Positions 34,494 through 42,640 of a DNA stretch of 64,000 bases are shown piece by piece; position 1 is the first letter of the stretch, and the number at the start of each line of letters is the position of its first letter. The stretch covers positions 87,799 through 151,798 of the forward strand of contig JASLBE010000044.1 of assembly GCA_030146705.1 (NCBI GenBank). The letters are read 5' to 3'. The position numbers and the translations under genes are program-made. Under the pieces are notes generated by a model. That model made no database searches and was not told where the DNA came from. It saw only the letters and a program-made list of their open reading frames with translations. Origin of the DNA: Tissierellales bacterium (GTDB lineage: Bacteria; Bacillota; Clostridia; Tissierellales; Tissierellaceae).

Positions 34494-35993
34494 CTACTCC
34501 TCCTTAGTCATAGCCTGGATAATCCCATCAACTGTATATTCTTCAGCCTCTAAGTCTATATCATATCCTGACTCTTTTATTGTTTCCGTTGTTATAGGTC
34601 CTATTGAAACAATCTGTCCTCTTTCTATTATACCACTATGGTCTTCACCTAAGATTTCTTTAAAGTTTTTAAAGGTTGAGGATGAAGTGAAAACTAAGGA
34701 ATAGTCTTCTAAATTTTCCAGTTTTTCAATTATCTCTTCCTTGGCTCCCTCATCTTTTAGGGTCCTATATATTACAACTTCTTTTACCTCTGAGATTTTC
34801 TCTAGGTCTCTTATTAGTTTTTCCCTAGCAATTTCAGCCCTTGGAACTAGGAGCCTACTATCCTCTTTAACCTCCCTCTTAAGGACATCAAATAAGTCTT
34901 CAGCCACATACTTATCTGGCATCAAGTCAGCCTTTAGTCCATACTCTTCCAGAGCCTCATAAGTTTTTGCCCCAACTACAGCTATTTTTAAGCCTGCTAG
35001 TTTCCTAGTATCATATCCCAAGTCAAAAAGTTCTTGGAAAAACACCCTAACCCCGTTTACAGAAGTTAAGACCAAGTAATCATATTGGTCAAGCCTATTT
35101 ATCTCTTCCTTAATCTCCTTATTATCACTTACCCTCTCTATCCTTATAGTTGGAAAAGAGATTACATTGGCTCCCAGTTCTCTAAACTTTTCAATAGTAG
35201 ACCTAGCAGCAGACCTTTCCCTAGTAATAACTATATTCTTACCAAATAAAGGCTTATTGTCATGGAACCTAAGCTTTTCCCTAAAGGCAACAACATCACC
35301 AATTACAATCAAGGATGGAGGGGTTATTTTTTCTTCAATTGCCCTAGTATAAATATTTTCTAAATTACCAGTAACAACCCTTTGTCTAGTAGTTGTTCCC
35401 CAGTTAATAAGTGCAGCCTTAGTTGCCTTATCTTTTCCATACTTAATAAGTTCACTAGTTATTTTTTCCAGGTTTCCAACCCCCATTAAAAATACTAGGG
35501 TCCCCTTTAATTTTGCCAGGGCCTCAAAGTTAATCTCCTCACTATCGTCTTTTAAATGACCTGTAATAACATGAAAAGAAGTTGCAATCCCCCTTTGGGT
35601 AATTGGAATTCCAGCATAGGCAAGTCCTCCTATTGCAGAAGTTATACCAGGAACCTCTTCGAATTCAATCCCCCTGTCATATAGGTACTCTCCTTCTTCT
35701 CCACCCCTACCAAAAACATAAGGGTCTCCTCCCTTAAGTCTAGCAACAATATTTCCAGCCCTAGCCTCTTTATAAATTATTTCATTTATCTCATCCTGAG
35801 TCTTGGTATGGTGTTTTCCTGACTTACCAACATAAATATATTTAACACCCTCATCTAAGTCTTCTAAAAGTTCTGGGTTTACTAGCCTGTCATAAACAAC
35901 AACATTTGCTTCCTTTAAATACCTATAACCCTTTCTGGTTATAAGTCCTTCATCTCCTGGTCCTGCTCCTATTAAATATACTTTTCCCTTCAT
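34494..35993 (-). CDS. cobA-hemD: Uroporphyrinogen-III C-methyltransferase / synthase fusion
   Basis: The N-terminal SUMT domain (about 1-245) has the SAM motif VYLIGAGPGDEGLIT, VVYDRLV and LKGGDPYVFGRGGEE. The C-terminal uroporphyrinogen-III synthase domain (about 250-499) has VITRERSAA, YDYLVLTSVNGV and VFTSSSTF. The fusion closes the macrocycle and then methylates it to precorrin-2 and is common in clostridia. It commits flux to siroheme or corrinoids. One-base overlap with the hemC start codon. Confidence 0.95.
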   Translation of the reverse strand: MKGKVYLIGAGPGDEGLITRKGYRYLKEANVVVYDRLVNPELLEDLDEGVKYIYVGKSGKHHTKTQDEINEIIYKEARAGNIVARLKGGDPYVFGRGGEEGEYLYDRGIEFEEVPGITSAIGGLAYAGIPITQRGIATSFHVITGHLKDDSEEINFEALAKLKGTLVFLMGVGNLEKITSELIKYGKDKATKAALINWGTTTRQRVVTGNLENIYTRAIEEKITPPSLIVIGDVVAFREKLRFHDNKPLFGKNIVITRERSAARSTIEKFRELGANVISFPTIRIERVSDNKEIKEEINRLDQYDYLVLTSVNGVRVFFQELFDLGYDTRKLAGLKIAVVGAKTYEALEEYGLKADLMPDKYVAEDLFDVLKREVKEDSRLLVPRAEIAREKLIRDLEKISEVKEVVIYRTLKDEGAKEEIIEKLENLEDYSLVFTSSSTFKNFKEILGEDHSGIIERGQIVSIGPITTETIKESGYDIDLEAEEYTVDGIIQAMTKEE

Positions 35994-36892
35994 TATCTAC
36001 CTATCTCCTTATTTAAAATATTAGCAAGGTCCCTGCCTAGTTTTTCAGCCTCATTAATACTTCCACTTAGGCTGGCCCTTTCTAGCCTTTCACCATTTTC
36101 AGTTCCCAAGATACCTTCAAGTTCTATCCTTTCTCCATCTACCCTACAAAAAGCCCCTACTGGAATGTGGCAACTTCCACCAGTTCCTTTTAAAAATGCT
36201 CTTTCTGCCTTGGATTGGACCTCTGCAATTGGATCAGAAATGCTCCTTAAGATTTCTTCAAGCTCCAAGTCATCCTCCCTAATTTCTAGGCCTAAAATCC
36301 CCTGGCAAGGAGATGATAAAACCAGGTCATTTTCCAAGGGAATAACCTTGTTTTCAAGCTTCAACCCTAGCCTATTAATCCCAGCTGCAGCTATAATAAC
36401 TCCATCTAAGTTTTCACTTTCGATTTTTTCTATCCTGGTTTGAACATTCCCTCTAATTCCAACTACCTCTAGGTCCTTCCTATATTTTAAGATTTGGTAC
36501 TTTCTTCTTTTACTACCAGTCCCAATTTTCCCACCCCTAGGTAGGTCCTCTAAAGATTCAAGTCCCCTTCTTAAAACTAAAACATCCCTATGGTCTTCCC
36601 TCTTGGGTATATATGAAAGCTTTAAACCTTTTGGTAGGTCTCCTGGAACATCCTTCATACTATGGATAGCCAAGTCTATACTTCCCTCAAGAAGTTCTTT
36701 TTCAATTTCTTTAATAAATACTTCCTTGCCACCAATCTTATCTAGAGGAACTTCATTTAAAATATCCCCCTTGGTTTTTATAATCTTTACCTCTACTTCC
36801 AGGTTTGGATTTTTTTCCTTTAACATATCTATTACATGACCTGTCTGTGTAGTTGCCAGGTTACTTCCCCTTGTTCCAACAATTATCTTCAT
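35993..36892 (-). CDS. hemC: Hydroxymethylbilane synthase
   Basis: Polymerises four porphobilinogens. The cysteine carrying the dipyrromethane cofactor is C241 in GTGGSCHIPVGAF. N-terminal IIVGTRGSNLATTQT, AIHSMKDVP and GTGSKRRKYQI support the family. Length 299. GAGGTGG precedes the ATG; it follows an internal terminator-like hairpin after the siroheme gene. Confidence 0.95.
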   Translation of the reverse strand: MKIIVGTRGSNLATTQTGHVIDMLKEKNPNLEVEVKIIKTKGDILNEVPLDKIGGKEVFIKEIEKELLEGSIDLAIHSMKDVPGDLPKGLKLSYIPKREDHRDVLVLRRGLESLEDLPRGGKIGTGSKRRKYQILKYRKDLEVVGIRGNVQTRIEKIESENLDGVIIAAAGINRLGLKLENKVIPLENDLVLSSPCQGILGLEIREDDLELEEILRSISDPIAEVQSKAERAFLKGTGGSCHIPVGAFCRVDGERIELEGILGTENGERLERASLSGSINEAEKLGRDLANILNKEIGR

Positions 36893-36915
36893 TCTTCCAC
36901 CTCATTATATTTTAA

Positions 36916-36950
36916 ATAAAAAACTCTGAAATCTTACTTTCAGAGTTTTA
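36916..36950 (-). terminator. Hairpin terminator inside the tetrapyrrole cluster
   Basis: Perfect stem AAAACTCTGAAA/TTTCAGAGTTTT with TTTTATTT after it on the minus strand, between the siroheme gene and hemC. It may reduce, not abolish, read-through from hemA. Confidence 0.7.
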
Positions 36951-36956
36951 CTACGA

Positions 36957-37547
36957 TTATAGGACACCTTCTTGAAGCTTAATATAAAACTCTTCTAATT
37001 CTTCTATATTTAAACTTAAAGCCTTATTTATTATTTCTCCCTTTTCTCTTGGATACTTGTCTATTGCAAGCCCCCTTAAAGCTTCCAGTAGTCCCATATA
37101 TTCCACACTATATTTTTTATATCTCTCTTCTAAGTCTTTTCTTATTAACTTACTAAGGGCTGGATACTTACCCCTAGTAGAAATACTAAATAGTAAGCCT
37201 TCAGTAGTAACTATAGAAGGAGTTATAAAGCTTGAAACTTCCTTATTATCAACAATATTACAAAGTATATTTAACTTTTCACAAGCCTTGGCAATATCCA
37301 GGTTAACCCCCCTATTGGAGGTTGCCCCTATTACCATATAGGCTCCTTTTAAATATTTCTCATTATAGCTGTCCAAAATAATTTCCAAGGGTTCAAGTTC
37401 TTTAATTTCCTCCATAACATCTTCACTAATAAGCCTAACTCTAGCCCCAGCCCTTAAAAGATTTTTAAGCTTCCTGTAGGCAACCCTACCTCCACCAAAA
37501 ACTATAACTTTTTTGCCATCCAGCCTTAAATTAATTGGATAATACAT
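36957..37547 (-). CDS. Precorrin-2 dehydrogenase (siroheme synthase N-terminal type)
   Basis: NAD-dependent oxidation of precorrin-2 to sirohydrochlorin; Met8-like relatives also insert iron. Opens with YPINLRLDGKKVIVFGGGRVAYRKLKNLL (in two parts: strand plus Rossmann GGGRVA). IVDNKEVSSFITPS and GKYPALSKLIRKDLE follow. 196 residues, so it lacks the SUMT part of CysG, which here is supplied by cobA-hemD. Ten bases after hemA. No separate ferrochelatase is visible nearby. Confidence 0.9.
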   Translation of the reverse strand: MYYPINLRLDGKKVIVFGGGRVAYRKLKNLLRAGARVRLISEDVMEEIKELEPLEIILDSYNEKYLKGAYMVIGATSNRGVNLDIAKACEKLNILCNIVDNKEVSSFITPSIVTTEGLLFSISTRGKYPALSKLIRKDLEERYKKYSVEYMGLLEALRGLAIDKYPREKGEIINKALSLNIEELEEFYIKLQEGVL

Positions 37548-37556
37548 AAGACCCTC

Positions 37557-38789
37557 CTAGAACCTAAATAGGTCATTTATAGTTTCAATATAAGAATCAA
37601 CATTTTCTGTATCTATAGTTTTTAAGGTTTTTATAGGCTCTCTCACTAGTCCGTTAAGGGCAGACATTAACATTTTATCAATTATCTTCCTCTCCCTCTT
37701 ATCTAGGTCTAGCTTCCTATCAATATACTCCATCCTAGAATCCTTAATAGCCCTGCACCTAGCATTTAAAGATTCTAAAATAGGGTCAACCTTTATAGTT
37801 TCTAACCAGACAACAAAATCTTCAACATCCTTGGCTATAATTTCTTCAGCCTTTCTTGAAAGTTCCTCTCTCTTGGCTAAATTTTCTTCAGACATCTTGT
37901 TTAAATCATCCAGTTGGTAGAGGCTAATATTTTTATTTTCTTCAACCTCAACCTCAACATCTCTTGGCAGGGCCAAGTCTAAAATGCAAAGTTCATTTTT
38001 TAAGTCCTGGACCCTTTTTGCCTCTATTATAGTATGGGGTGCGCCAGTTGCCGTTACAAGCACATCCACATCCCTTAAAATTTCATACCTATTGTCATAT
38101 TCCACTGGTATTAAGTCCTCAAAATCATCAAATATGGTCTTTATCTTACTGTGGGTCCTATTAGTTACATACAGCTTATCTAAGTTTTCTTCAGTTAAGT
38201 AGGTTATAGACAGTTTACTTATTTCTCCAGCCCCTATAACCAAGGCCCTTTTCCCCTCTAAAGAACCCAGTCTTTTCTTAACTAAGTTTATTCCTATGTA
38301 GCTTGTTGACAAAGGCACCTCAGAAATTTTTATTTCTCTCCTGATTTTTTTACCCTCATTTAATGCATCTTGAAATAACCTATTTAAAACTTTCCCACTA
38401 TAATTTAGCTCCATAGAAGACAGGATTGCATCCTTTACCTGGCCTAGGATTTGGTCCTCACCTAACACAGCAGAATCCAAGCCCGAAACTACCATATATA
38501 AGTGTATAACAGCCTCTTTCCCCTTCTTAATTAAAAGATAGTCTTCTGTATTTTCAACCTTGAAAAACTTCTTATACATATTAATACTATCTTCTATAGA
38601 CCTTTCTATATCTTCACTAACTACATAGACCTCACTCCTATTACAAGTGGATAGTATTACTACCTCGTTAGTAACACTATCTAAGAGTAAGTTTCCAGCC
38701 TCAATTTTTTTAGACTCTGTAAAAGAAAACTTTTCTCTAATTTCAATAGGAGTTTCCTTATGGTTTATCCCTATAACTGCTAAGTTCAA
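37557..38789 (-). CDS. hemA: Glutamyl-tRNA reductase
   Basis: First step of C5-pathway tetrapyrrole synthesis. The nucleophilic cysteine is C49 in STCNRSEVYV; NADPH motif ALVIGAGEISKL near residue 187; a C-terminal dimerisation helix from about 310. Length 410. First gene of the cluster. Confidence 0.95.
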   Translation of the reverse strand: MNLAVIGINHKETPIEIREKFSFTESKKIEAGNLLLDSVTNEVVILSTCNRSEVYVVSEDIERSIEDSINMYKKFFKVENTEDYLLIKKGKEAVIHLYMVVSGLDSAVLGEDQILGQVKDAILSSMELNYSGKVLNRLFQDALNEGKKIRREIKISEVPLSTSYIGINLVKKRLGSLEGKRALVIGAGEISKLSITYLTEENLDKLYVTNRTHSKIKTIFDDFEDLIPVEYDNRYEILRDVDVLVTATGAPHTIIEAKRVQDLKNELCILDLALPRDVEVEVEENKNISLYQLDDLNKMSEENLAKREELSRKAEEIIAKDVEDFVVWLETIKVDPILESLNARCRAIKDSRMEYIDRKLDLDKRERKIIDKMLMSALNGLVREPIKTLKTIDTENVDSYIETINDLFRF

Positions 38790-38872
38790 ATTCTCTCACC
38801 TATTTCTCTCTAGTTTTATATAGTTTACAAGATTACACCAAAACTTGTATATTCCCCTTATTTCCAATACTT

Positions 38873-38901
38873 ATAATATTATAATATAATTCTTTAGTCA
38901 A
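38873..38901 (-). promoter_or_regulatory. Promoter of hemA
   Basis: On the minus strand TTGACT (38896-38901), 17-base spacer, TATTAT (38873-38878). Confidence 0.65.
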
Positions 38902-38951
38902 ATACATATATTTAATCATAAGTCTATATTTTACCTATTATATAGTTTTTC

Positions 38952-39530
38952 CTACATATACCAAACCTCTACCTCTGATGTTGAAACTCCTATGGCTTCA
39001 CCATTTAAAGCCTCAATAACATCCTCCTTGTCCCTAATCAACCCTCCAGCAATAATTGGAATCCTAGTCTCCCTATGGACCTCCTTTATTACCTTTGGCA
39101 TAAGTCCTGGTAGGATTTCAACTGCATCTGGCTTAATATTTTTTATAGACTCCTTGCCAGTCCTAAGTGCTAGAGAATCTAAAACAAACAATCTTTGGAT
39201 AGTAAATATGCCTAGGTTTTTTGCAGTTTTAATAATACTATTTTTAGTAGAAATTATCCCATCAGGATTTATTATCTTATCTATATATTCAAGGGCAACT
39301 GGATGTCTTGAAAAACCCTCAATTAAGTCTACATGTATGCATACAAATTTTCCTGCTTCCCTTAACTTTTCTACTATATCTTCTAAGTTCATAATATTTC
39401 CGTTTAATAAAAAAACTACCCTACAAGGAGCCTTTATTACCTCATCTATATTATCTAAATTACTTAGGGCTGCTATTATTGGATTTTCTTCTAAATACCT
39501 AAAAAATCGACTTCCCACTGTACCAATCAA
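38952..39530 (-). CDS. glpP: Glycerol-3-phosphate-responsive antiterminator GlpP
   Basis: RNA-binding antiterminator that, with glycerol-3-phosphate, lets RNA polymerase pass leader terminators of glp genes. Family segments: LEENPIIAALSN at the N-terminus, VFLLNGNI, CIHVDLIEGFSRHP, GIISTKN, QRLFVLDSLAL, VEILPGLMPK and IAGGLI. Length about 190. The start is uncertain: TTG at 39530 sits right against AGGAGG, and GTG at 39518 is 12 bases away. Divergent from the glpA-like gene, whose leader carries a suitable target. Confidence 0.9.
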   Translation of the reverse strand: MIGTVGSRFFRYLEENPIIAALSNLDNIDEVIKAPCRVVFLLNGNIMNLEDIVEKLREAGKFVCIHVDLIEGFSRHPVALEYIDKIINPDGIISTKNSIIKTAKNLGIFTIQRLFVLDSLALRTGKESIKNIKPDAVEILPGLMPKVIKEVHRETRIPIIAGGLIRDKEDVIEALNGEAIGVSTSEVEVWYM

Positions 39531-39651
39531 CCTCCTCTGTCTTCTTTATTAATTATACACGGTTTTTAAAAATAAGTTAATGGCTATATTGCTTATATTA
39601 CATATTATTAATAGACTTTTCCCAAGTCCCCTATACTTTAAATACTGATTA

Positions 39652-39757
39652 TGTTATAATATAATAAATATAGTATAACACAATTATATATTTGGTCGGA
39701 GAAAAGAGAACCAAAAGCATGTCCTTATTTTTAGGGCATCTTTTTGGTTCTCTTTTT
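39652..39757 (+). promoter_or_regulatory. Promoter and GlpP-type leader terminator upstream of the glpA-like gene
   Basis: Extended -10 TGTTATAAT at 39652-39660. The leader begins near 39667 and holds TTGGTCGGAG. A long hairpin follows, AAAGAGAACCAAAA against TTTTTGGTTCTCTTT (39703-39755), ending in a T run. This is the arrangement of GlpP-controlled glpD/glpFK leaders in Bacillus. GlpP encoded next door is the obvious regulator. Confidence 0.8.
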
Positions 39758-39781
39758 CTTTATTTTTAAGGAGGCGTTTTT

Positions 39782-41212
39782 ATGTATGATGTAATTATTA
39801 TTGGTGCTGGAATAATTGGCAGTTTTATAGCACGAGAACTTACAAGATATAATGGCAAAATTTTATTGTTAGATAAAGAAAATGATGTGGCAAATGGTAC
39901 TACTAAGGCAAACACTGCCCTTGTCCACGCAGGCTATGATGCTATTGAAGGTACAAATATGGCCAAGTTTAATGTTGATGGTAACAAGATGTTTGATGAG
40001 ATTTGTGAAGACCTTTATGTTCCTTTTGAAAGGCCTGGATCCCTTGTTTTAGGTTTTAATGATGAGGATAGAAAAACTATAGAACGCCTATACCACAGGG
40101 GGAGGGAAAACCATGTCCCTGATATGGAAATTCTTGAAAGGGAAGAGCTTTTAAAACTAGAGCCCAACCTAGGTGATGAGGTTGTGGTAGGACTCTATGC
40201 AAAAACTGGCGGTATAGTTGGCCCTTGGGAGCTTACTATTGCCCTTACAGAAAATGCTATGGATAATGGCTGTGAACTTAAGCTTAATACTGAGGTAAAA
40301 AACATAATAAAAGAAGATAATAAGTACATTATTGAAACAAACCAAGGAAAATTTGAAACTAGGTCCATAATAAATGCTGCTGGACTTTATGCAGATACTT
40401 TAAATAATATGGTTTCTGAAGAAAAAATTGAAATTTATCCAGTTAAGGGAGAATATTTCCTTCTTGATAAGACAGCTGGCAAGCTTGTTAATAGGGTTAT
40501 CTTCCAATGTCCTTCTAAGACTAGTAAAGGGGTTGTTGTAACTCCTACTGTCCATGGAAATATAATAGTTGGACCTGATAGTGTAAGGGTTGAGGACAAG
40601 GATAATAAAAAAACTAGCCAGCTAGGTCTTAACTATGTTAGGGAAACTGCTGAAAGAAGTGTTAAAAATATTCCCTTTAATGAAAATATAACTAACTTTA
40701 CTGGCCTTCGTGCAACTTCAACTACTGGAGACTTTATTATTGGAGAAGCCAAGGATGCAAAGGGCTTTATTAATGTGGCTGGTATAAAATCTCCTGGCCT
40801 GTCTTCTGCACCTGCTATTGGCAAGTATGTTGCTGAGCTTGCTGTTGATATTTTAGGTGACCTTGACTTAAATGAAGATTTCAACCCAAAAAGAAGGAAG
40901 CCTATTATTTTTAATGACCTATCTGATGAGGAAAAAAATGAAATTATAAAAAAAGATAAGAGCTACGGAAATATAATCTGTAGGTGTGAAACAATCACTG
41001 AGGGAGAAATTGTTGACTGCATTAATAGGAATGCTGGTGCTACTACTGTTGATGGGGTCAAAAAAAGAGTTAGACCTGGAATGGGTAGGTGCCAAGGTGG
41101 TTTCTGTATGCCAAGGGTTATGGAAATAATCTCCCGCGAGTTAAATACAGAAATGAAGGATGTTCTAAAGGGCTCTCAAGGGTCATATATAATAACTGAT
41201 AAGACTAAATAA
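39782..41212 (+). CDS. glpA: Anaerobic glycerol-3-phosphate dehydrogenase-like FAD protein
   Basis: GlpA-type oxidoreductase. FAD motif VIIGAGIIGSFIARELT at residue 5, family segments ANTALVHAGYDA and NFTGLRATSTTGDF. A C-terminal BFD-like [2Fe-2S] domain (about 395-476) has four cysteines in ICRCETIT and GRCQGGFC. Length 476. AAGGAGG precedes the ATG. It oxidises glycerol-3-phosphate or a related hydroxyacid, passing electrons to the next gene's product. No GlpK or GlpF is present in the window. Confidence 0.88.
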   Translation: MYDVIIIGAGIIGSFIARELTRYNGKILLLDKENDVANGTTKANTALVHAGYDAIEGTNMAKFNVDGNKMFDEICEDLYVPFERPGSLVLGFNDEDRKTIERLYHRGRENHVPDMEILEREELLKLEPNLGDEVVVGLYAKTGGIVGPWELTIALTENAMDNGCELKLNTEVKNIIKEDNKYIIETNQGKFETRSIINAAGLYADTLNNMVSEEKIEIYPVKGEYFLLDKTAGKLVNRVIFQCPSKTSKGVVVTPTVHGNIIVGPDSVRVEDKDNKKTSQLGLNYVRETAERSVKNIPFNENITNFTGLRATSTTGDFIIGEAKDAKGFINVAGIKSPGLSSAPAIGKYVAELAVDILGDLDLNEDFNPKRRKPIIFNDLSDEEKNEIIKKDKSYGNIICRCETITEGEIVDCINRNAGATTVDGVKKRVRPGMGRCQGGFCMPRVMEIISRELNTEMKDVLKGSQGSYIITDKTK

Positions 41213-41227
41213 TCTAGGAGGGTAATT

Positions 41228-42205
41228 ATGAAAAATTATGATTTAGTAGTAGTTGGTGGTGGCCCTGCTGGATTAGCGGCTGCCATTAAGGCTAAGGAAA
41301 ATGGTATTAATAGTATTTTAGTAATAGAGAGGGACCACCAGCTAGGTGGAATATTAAACCAATGTATCCACAATGGTTTTGGTCTCCATGTTTTTAATGA
41401 AGAGTTAACTGGTCCTGAATATGCCGAAATTTTTATAGAAAAATTAAGGGACCAGGAAATTGAATATAGGATAAATACCTTTGTTTTAAATATTACAGAA
41501 GACAAGGTTTTAGATGTTATAAATAGTGAGACTGGTTTTGAAAAAATCCAGGCTAAGGCTGTTATTTTAGCTATGGGTTGTAGGGAAAGGTCTCGTGGTG
41601 CCTTAAAAATTCCTGGAACTCGTCCAAGTGGTGTCTTGACTGCTGGTACTGCTCAAAGGCTAGTAAATATTGAGGGCTATAATGTTGGTAAAGAGGTTGT
41701 TATTTTAGGGTCTGGAGACATTGGGCTTATAATGGCTAGGAGACTAACTCTTGAAGGTGCCCATGTAAAGCTTGTTTCTGAAATTATGGATAAGCCTTCT
41801 GGGCTTGAAAGAAACATTAACCAATGCCTAAGAGATTTTGATATCCCCCTAAAACTTAGCCACACAGTTTCTGATATAAAGGGTAATGATAGGGTTGAAT
41901 CTGTTGTTGTTTCTAAGGTGGATGAAAATTTAAGACCAATTCCTGGAACTGAAGAGGAAATTAAGTGTGATACCCTAATTCTTTCAGTTGGGCTAATTCC
42001 TGAAAATGAACTTTCTAGGTCTGCTGGTGTTACTATTGATAAAAAAACTAGTGGTCCTGTTGTCAAGGAAAATTTGGAAACAAATGTACCTGGAATTTTT
42101 GCCTGTGGTAATGTTCTTCATGTCCATGGCCTTGTAGATAATGTTACCAAGGAAAGTTATACTGCTGGTGAAGAAGCTGCTAAGTACATCCAGTCTTTAA
42201 GTTAA
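41228..42205 (+). CDS. NAD(P)/FAD-dependent oxidoreductase partner of GlpA
   Basis: 325 residues with two nucleotide-binding motifs: VVGGGPAGLAAAIKA (FAD, near residue 7) and VVILGSGDIGLIMARRL (NAD, near 156). FACGNVLHVHGLVDNV near the C-terminus. The CxxC of thioredoxin reductase is absent. In clostridia this gene regularly sits between glpA and DUF1667, and it probably links GlpA to a carrier. Starts 15 bases after glpA. Confidence 0.88.
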   Translation: MKNYDLVVVGGGPAGLAAAIKAKENGINSILVIERDHQLGGILNQCIHNGFGLHVFNEELTGPEYAEIFIEKLRDQEIEYRINTFVLNITEDKVLDVINSETGFEKIQAKAVILAMGCRERSRGALKIPGTRPSGVLTAGTAQRLVNIEGYNVGKEVVILGSGDIGLIMARRLTLEGAHVKLVSEIMDKPSGLERNINQCLRDFDIPLKLSHTVSDIKGNDRVESVVVSKVDENLRPIPGTEEEIKCDTLILSVGLIPENELSRSAGVTIDKKTSGPVVKENLETNVPGIFACGNVLHVHGLVDNVTKESYTAGEEAAKYIQSLS

Positions 42206-42218
42206 AGGAGGGTTAAAT

Positions 42219-42590
42219 ATGATAATAGAGAAAACTTGTATTGTTTGTCCTGTTGGTTGCCACCTAAAAATTGAAGAAGACCCATCTAGCGAAGATGGTT
42301 ATCTTGTAAGTGGAAATAGGTGCCCTAGGGGAAAAAGATATGCTATAAAAGAAATGACTAACCCAGAGAGGGTTGTTACTTCTACTGTTAAGATTAAAAA
42401 TGTAGAAAACCTAATGCTACCTGTTAAGACTACTGATGGTATTCCTAAGGAAAAAGTCCTAGACTTTATGGAAGATATAAACAAAATAGTAGTTAGTCTC
42501 CCAGTTAAAAGAGGGGATATTTTAATAGAAGATATTTATGGAACAGGTGTAAATTTAGTTGCAACTAAGTCAATTAATACTTTAAATTAA
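42219..42590 (+). CDS. DUF1667 protein, probable metal/Fe-S subunit
   Basis: 123 residues beginning with a cysteine cluster, C7, C10, C14 and C35 (CIVCPVGC, then NRCPRG), like the cluster-binding start of molybdopterin oxidoreductases but without any catalytic domain. The rest is a small beta-rich domain ending in a GVNLVATKSI segment. The glpA-oxidoreductase-DUF1667 triad is conserved; its biochemical role is unknown. AGGAGGGT precedes the ATG. Confidence 0.85.
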   Translation: MIIEKTCIVCPVGCHLKIEEDPSSEDGYLVSGNRCPRGKRYAIKEMTNPERVVTSTVKIKNVENLMLPVKTTDGIPKEKVLDFMEDINKIVVSLPVKRGDILIEDIYGTGVNLVATKSINTLN

Positions 42591-42604
42591 TAAATTAACT
42601 GCTT

Positions 42605-42640
42605 AAAGGTAGGGTCCCCCTTGACCCTGCCTTTATTTTT
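42605..42640 (+). terminator. Terminator of the glpA operon
   Basis: Stem AAAGGTAGGGTC/GACCCTGCCTTT (one G-T/C mismatch) followed by ATTTTT. It overlaps the end of the convergent minus-strand gene. Confidence 0.8.

Noticed and set aside
38992..39552. 186-residue frame antisense to glpP
   Set aside because: Shadow frame; GlpP motifs are unmistakable on the other strand.
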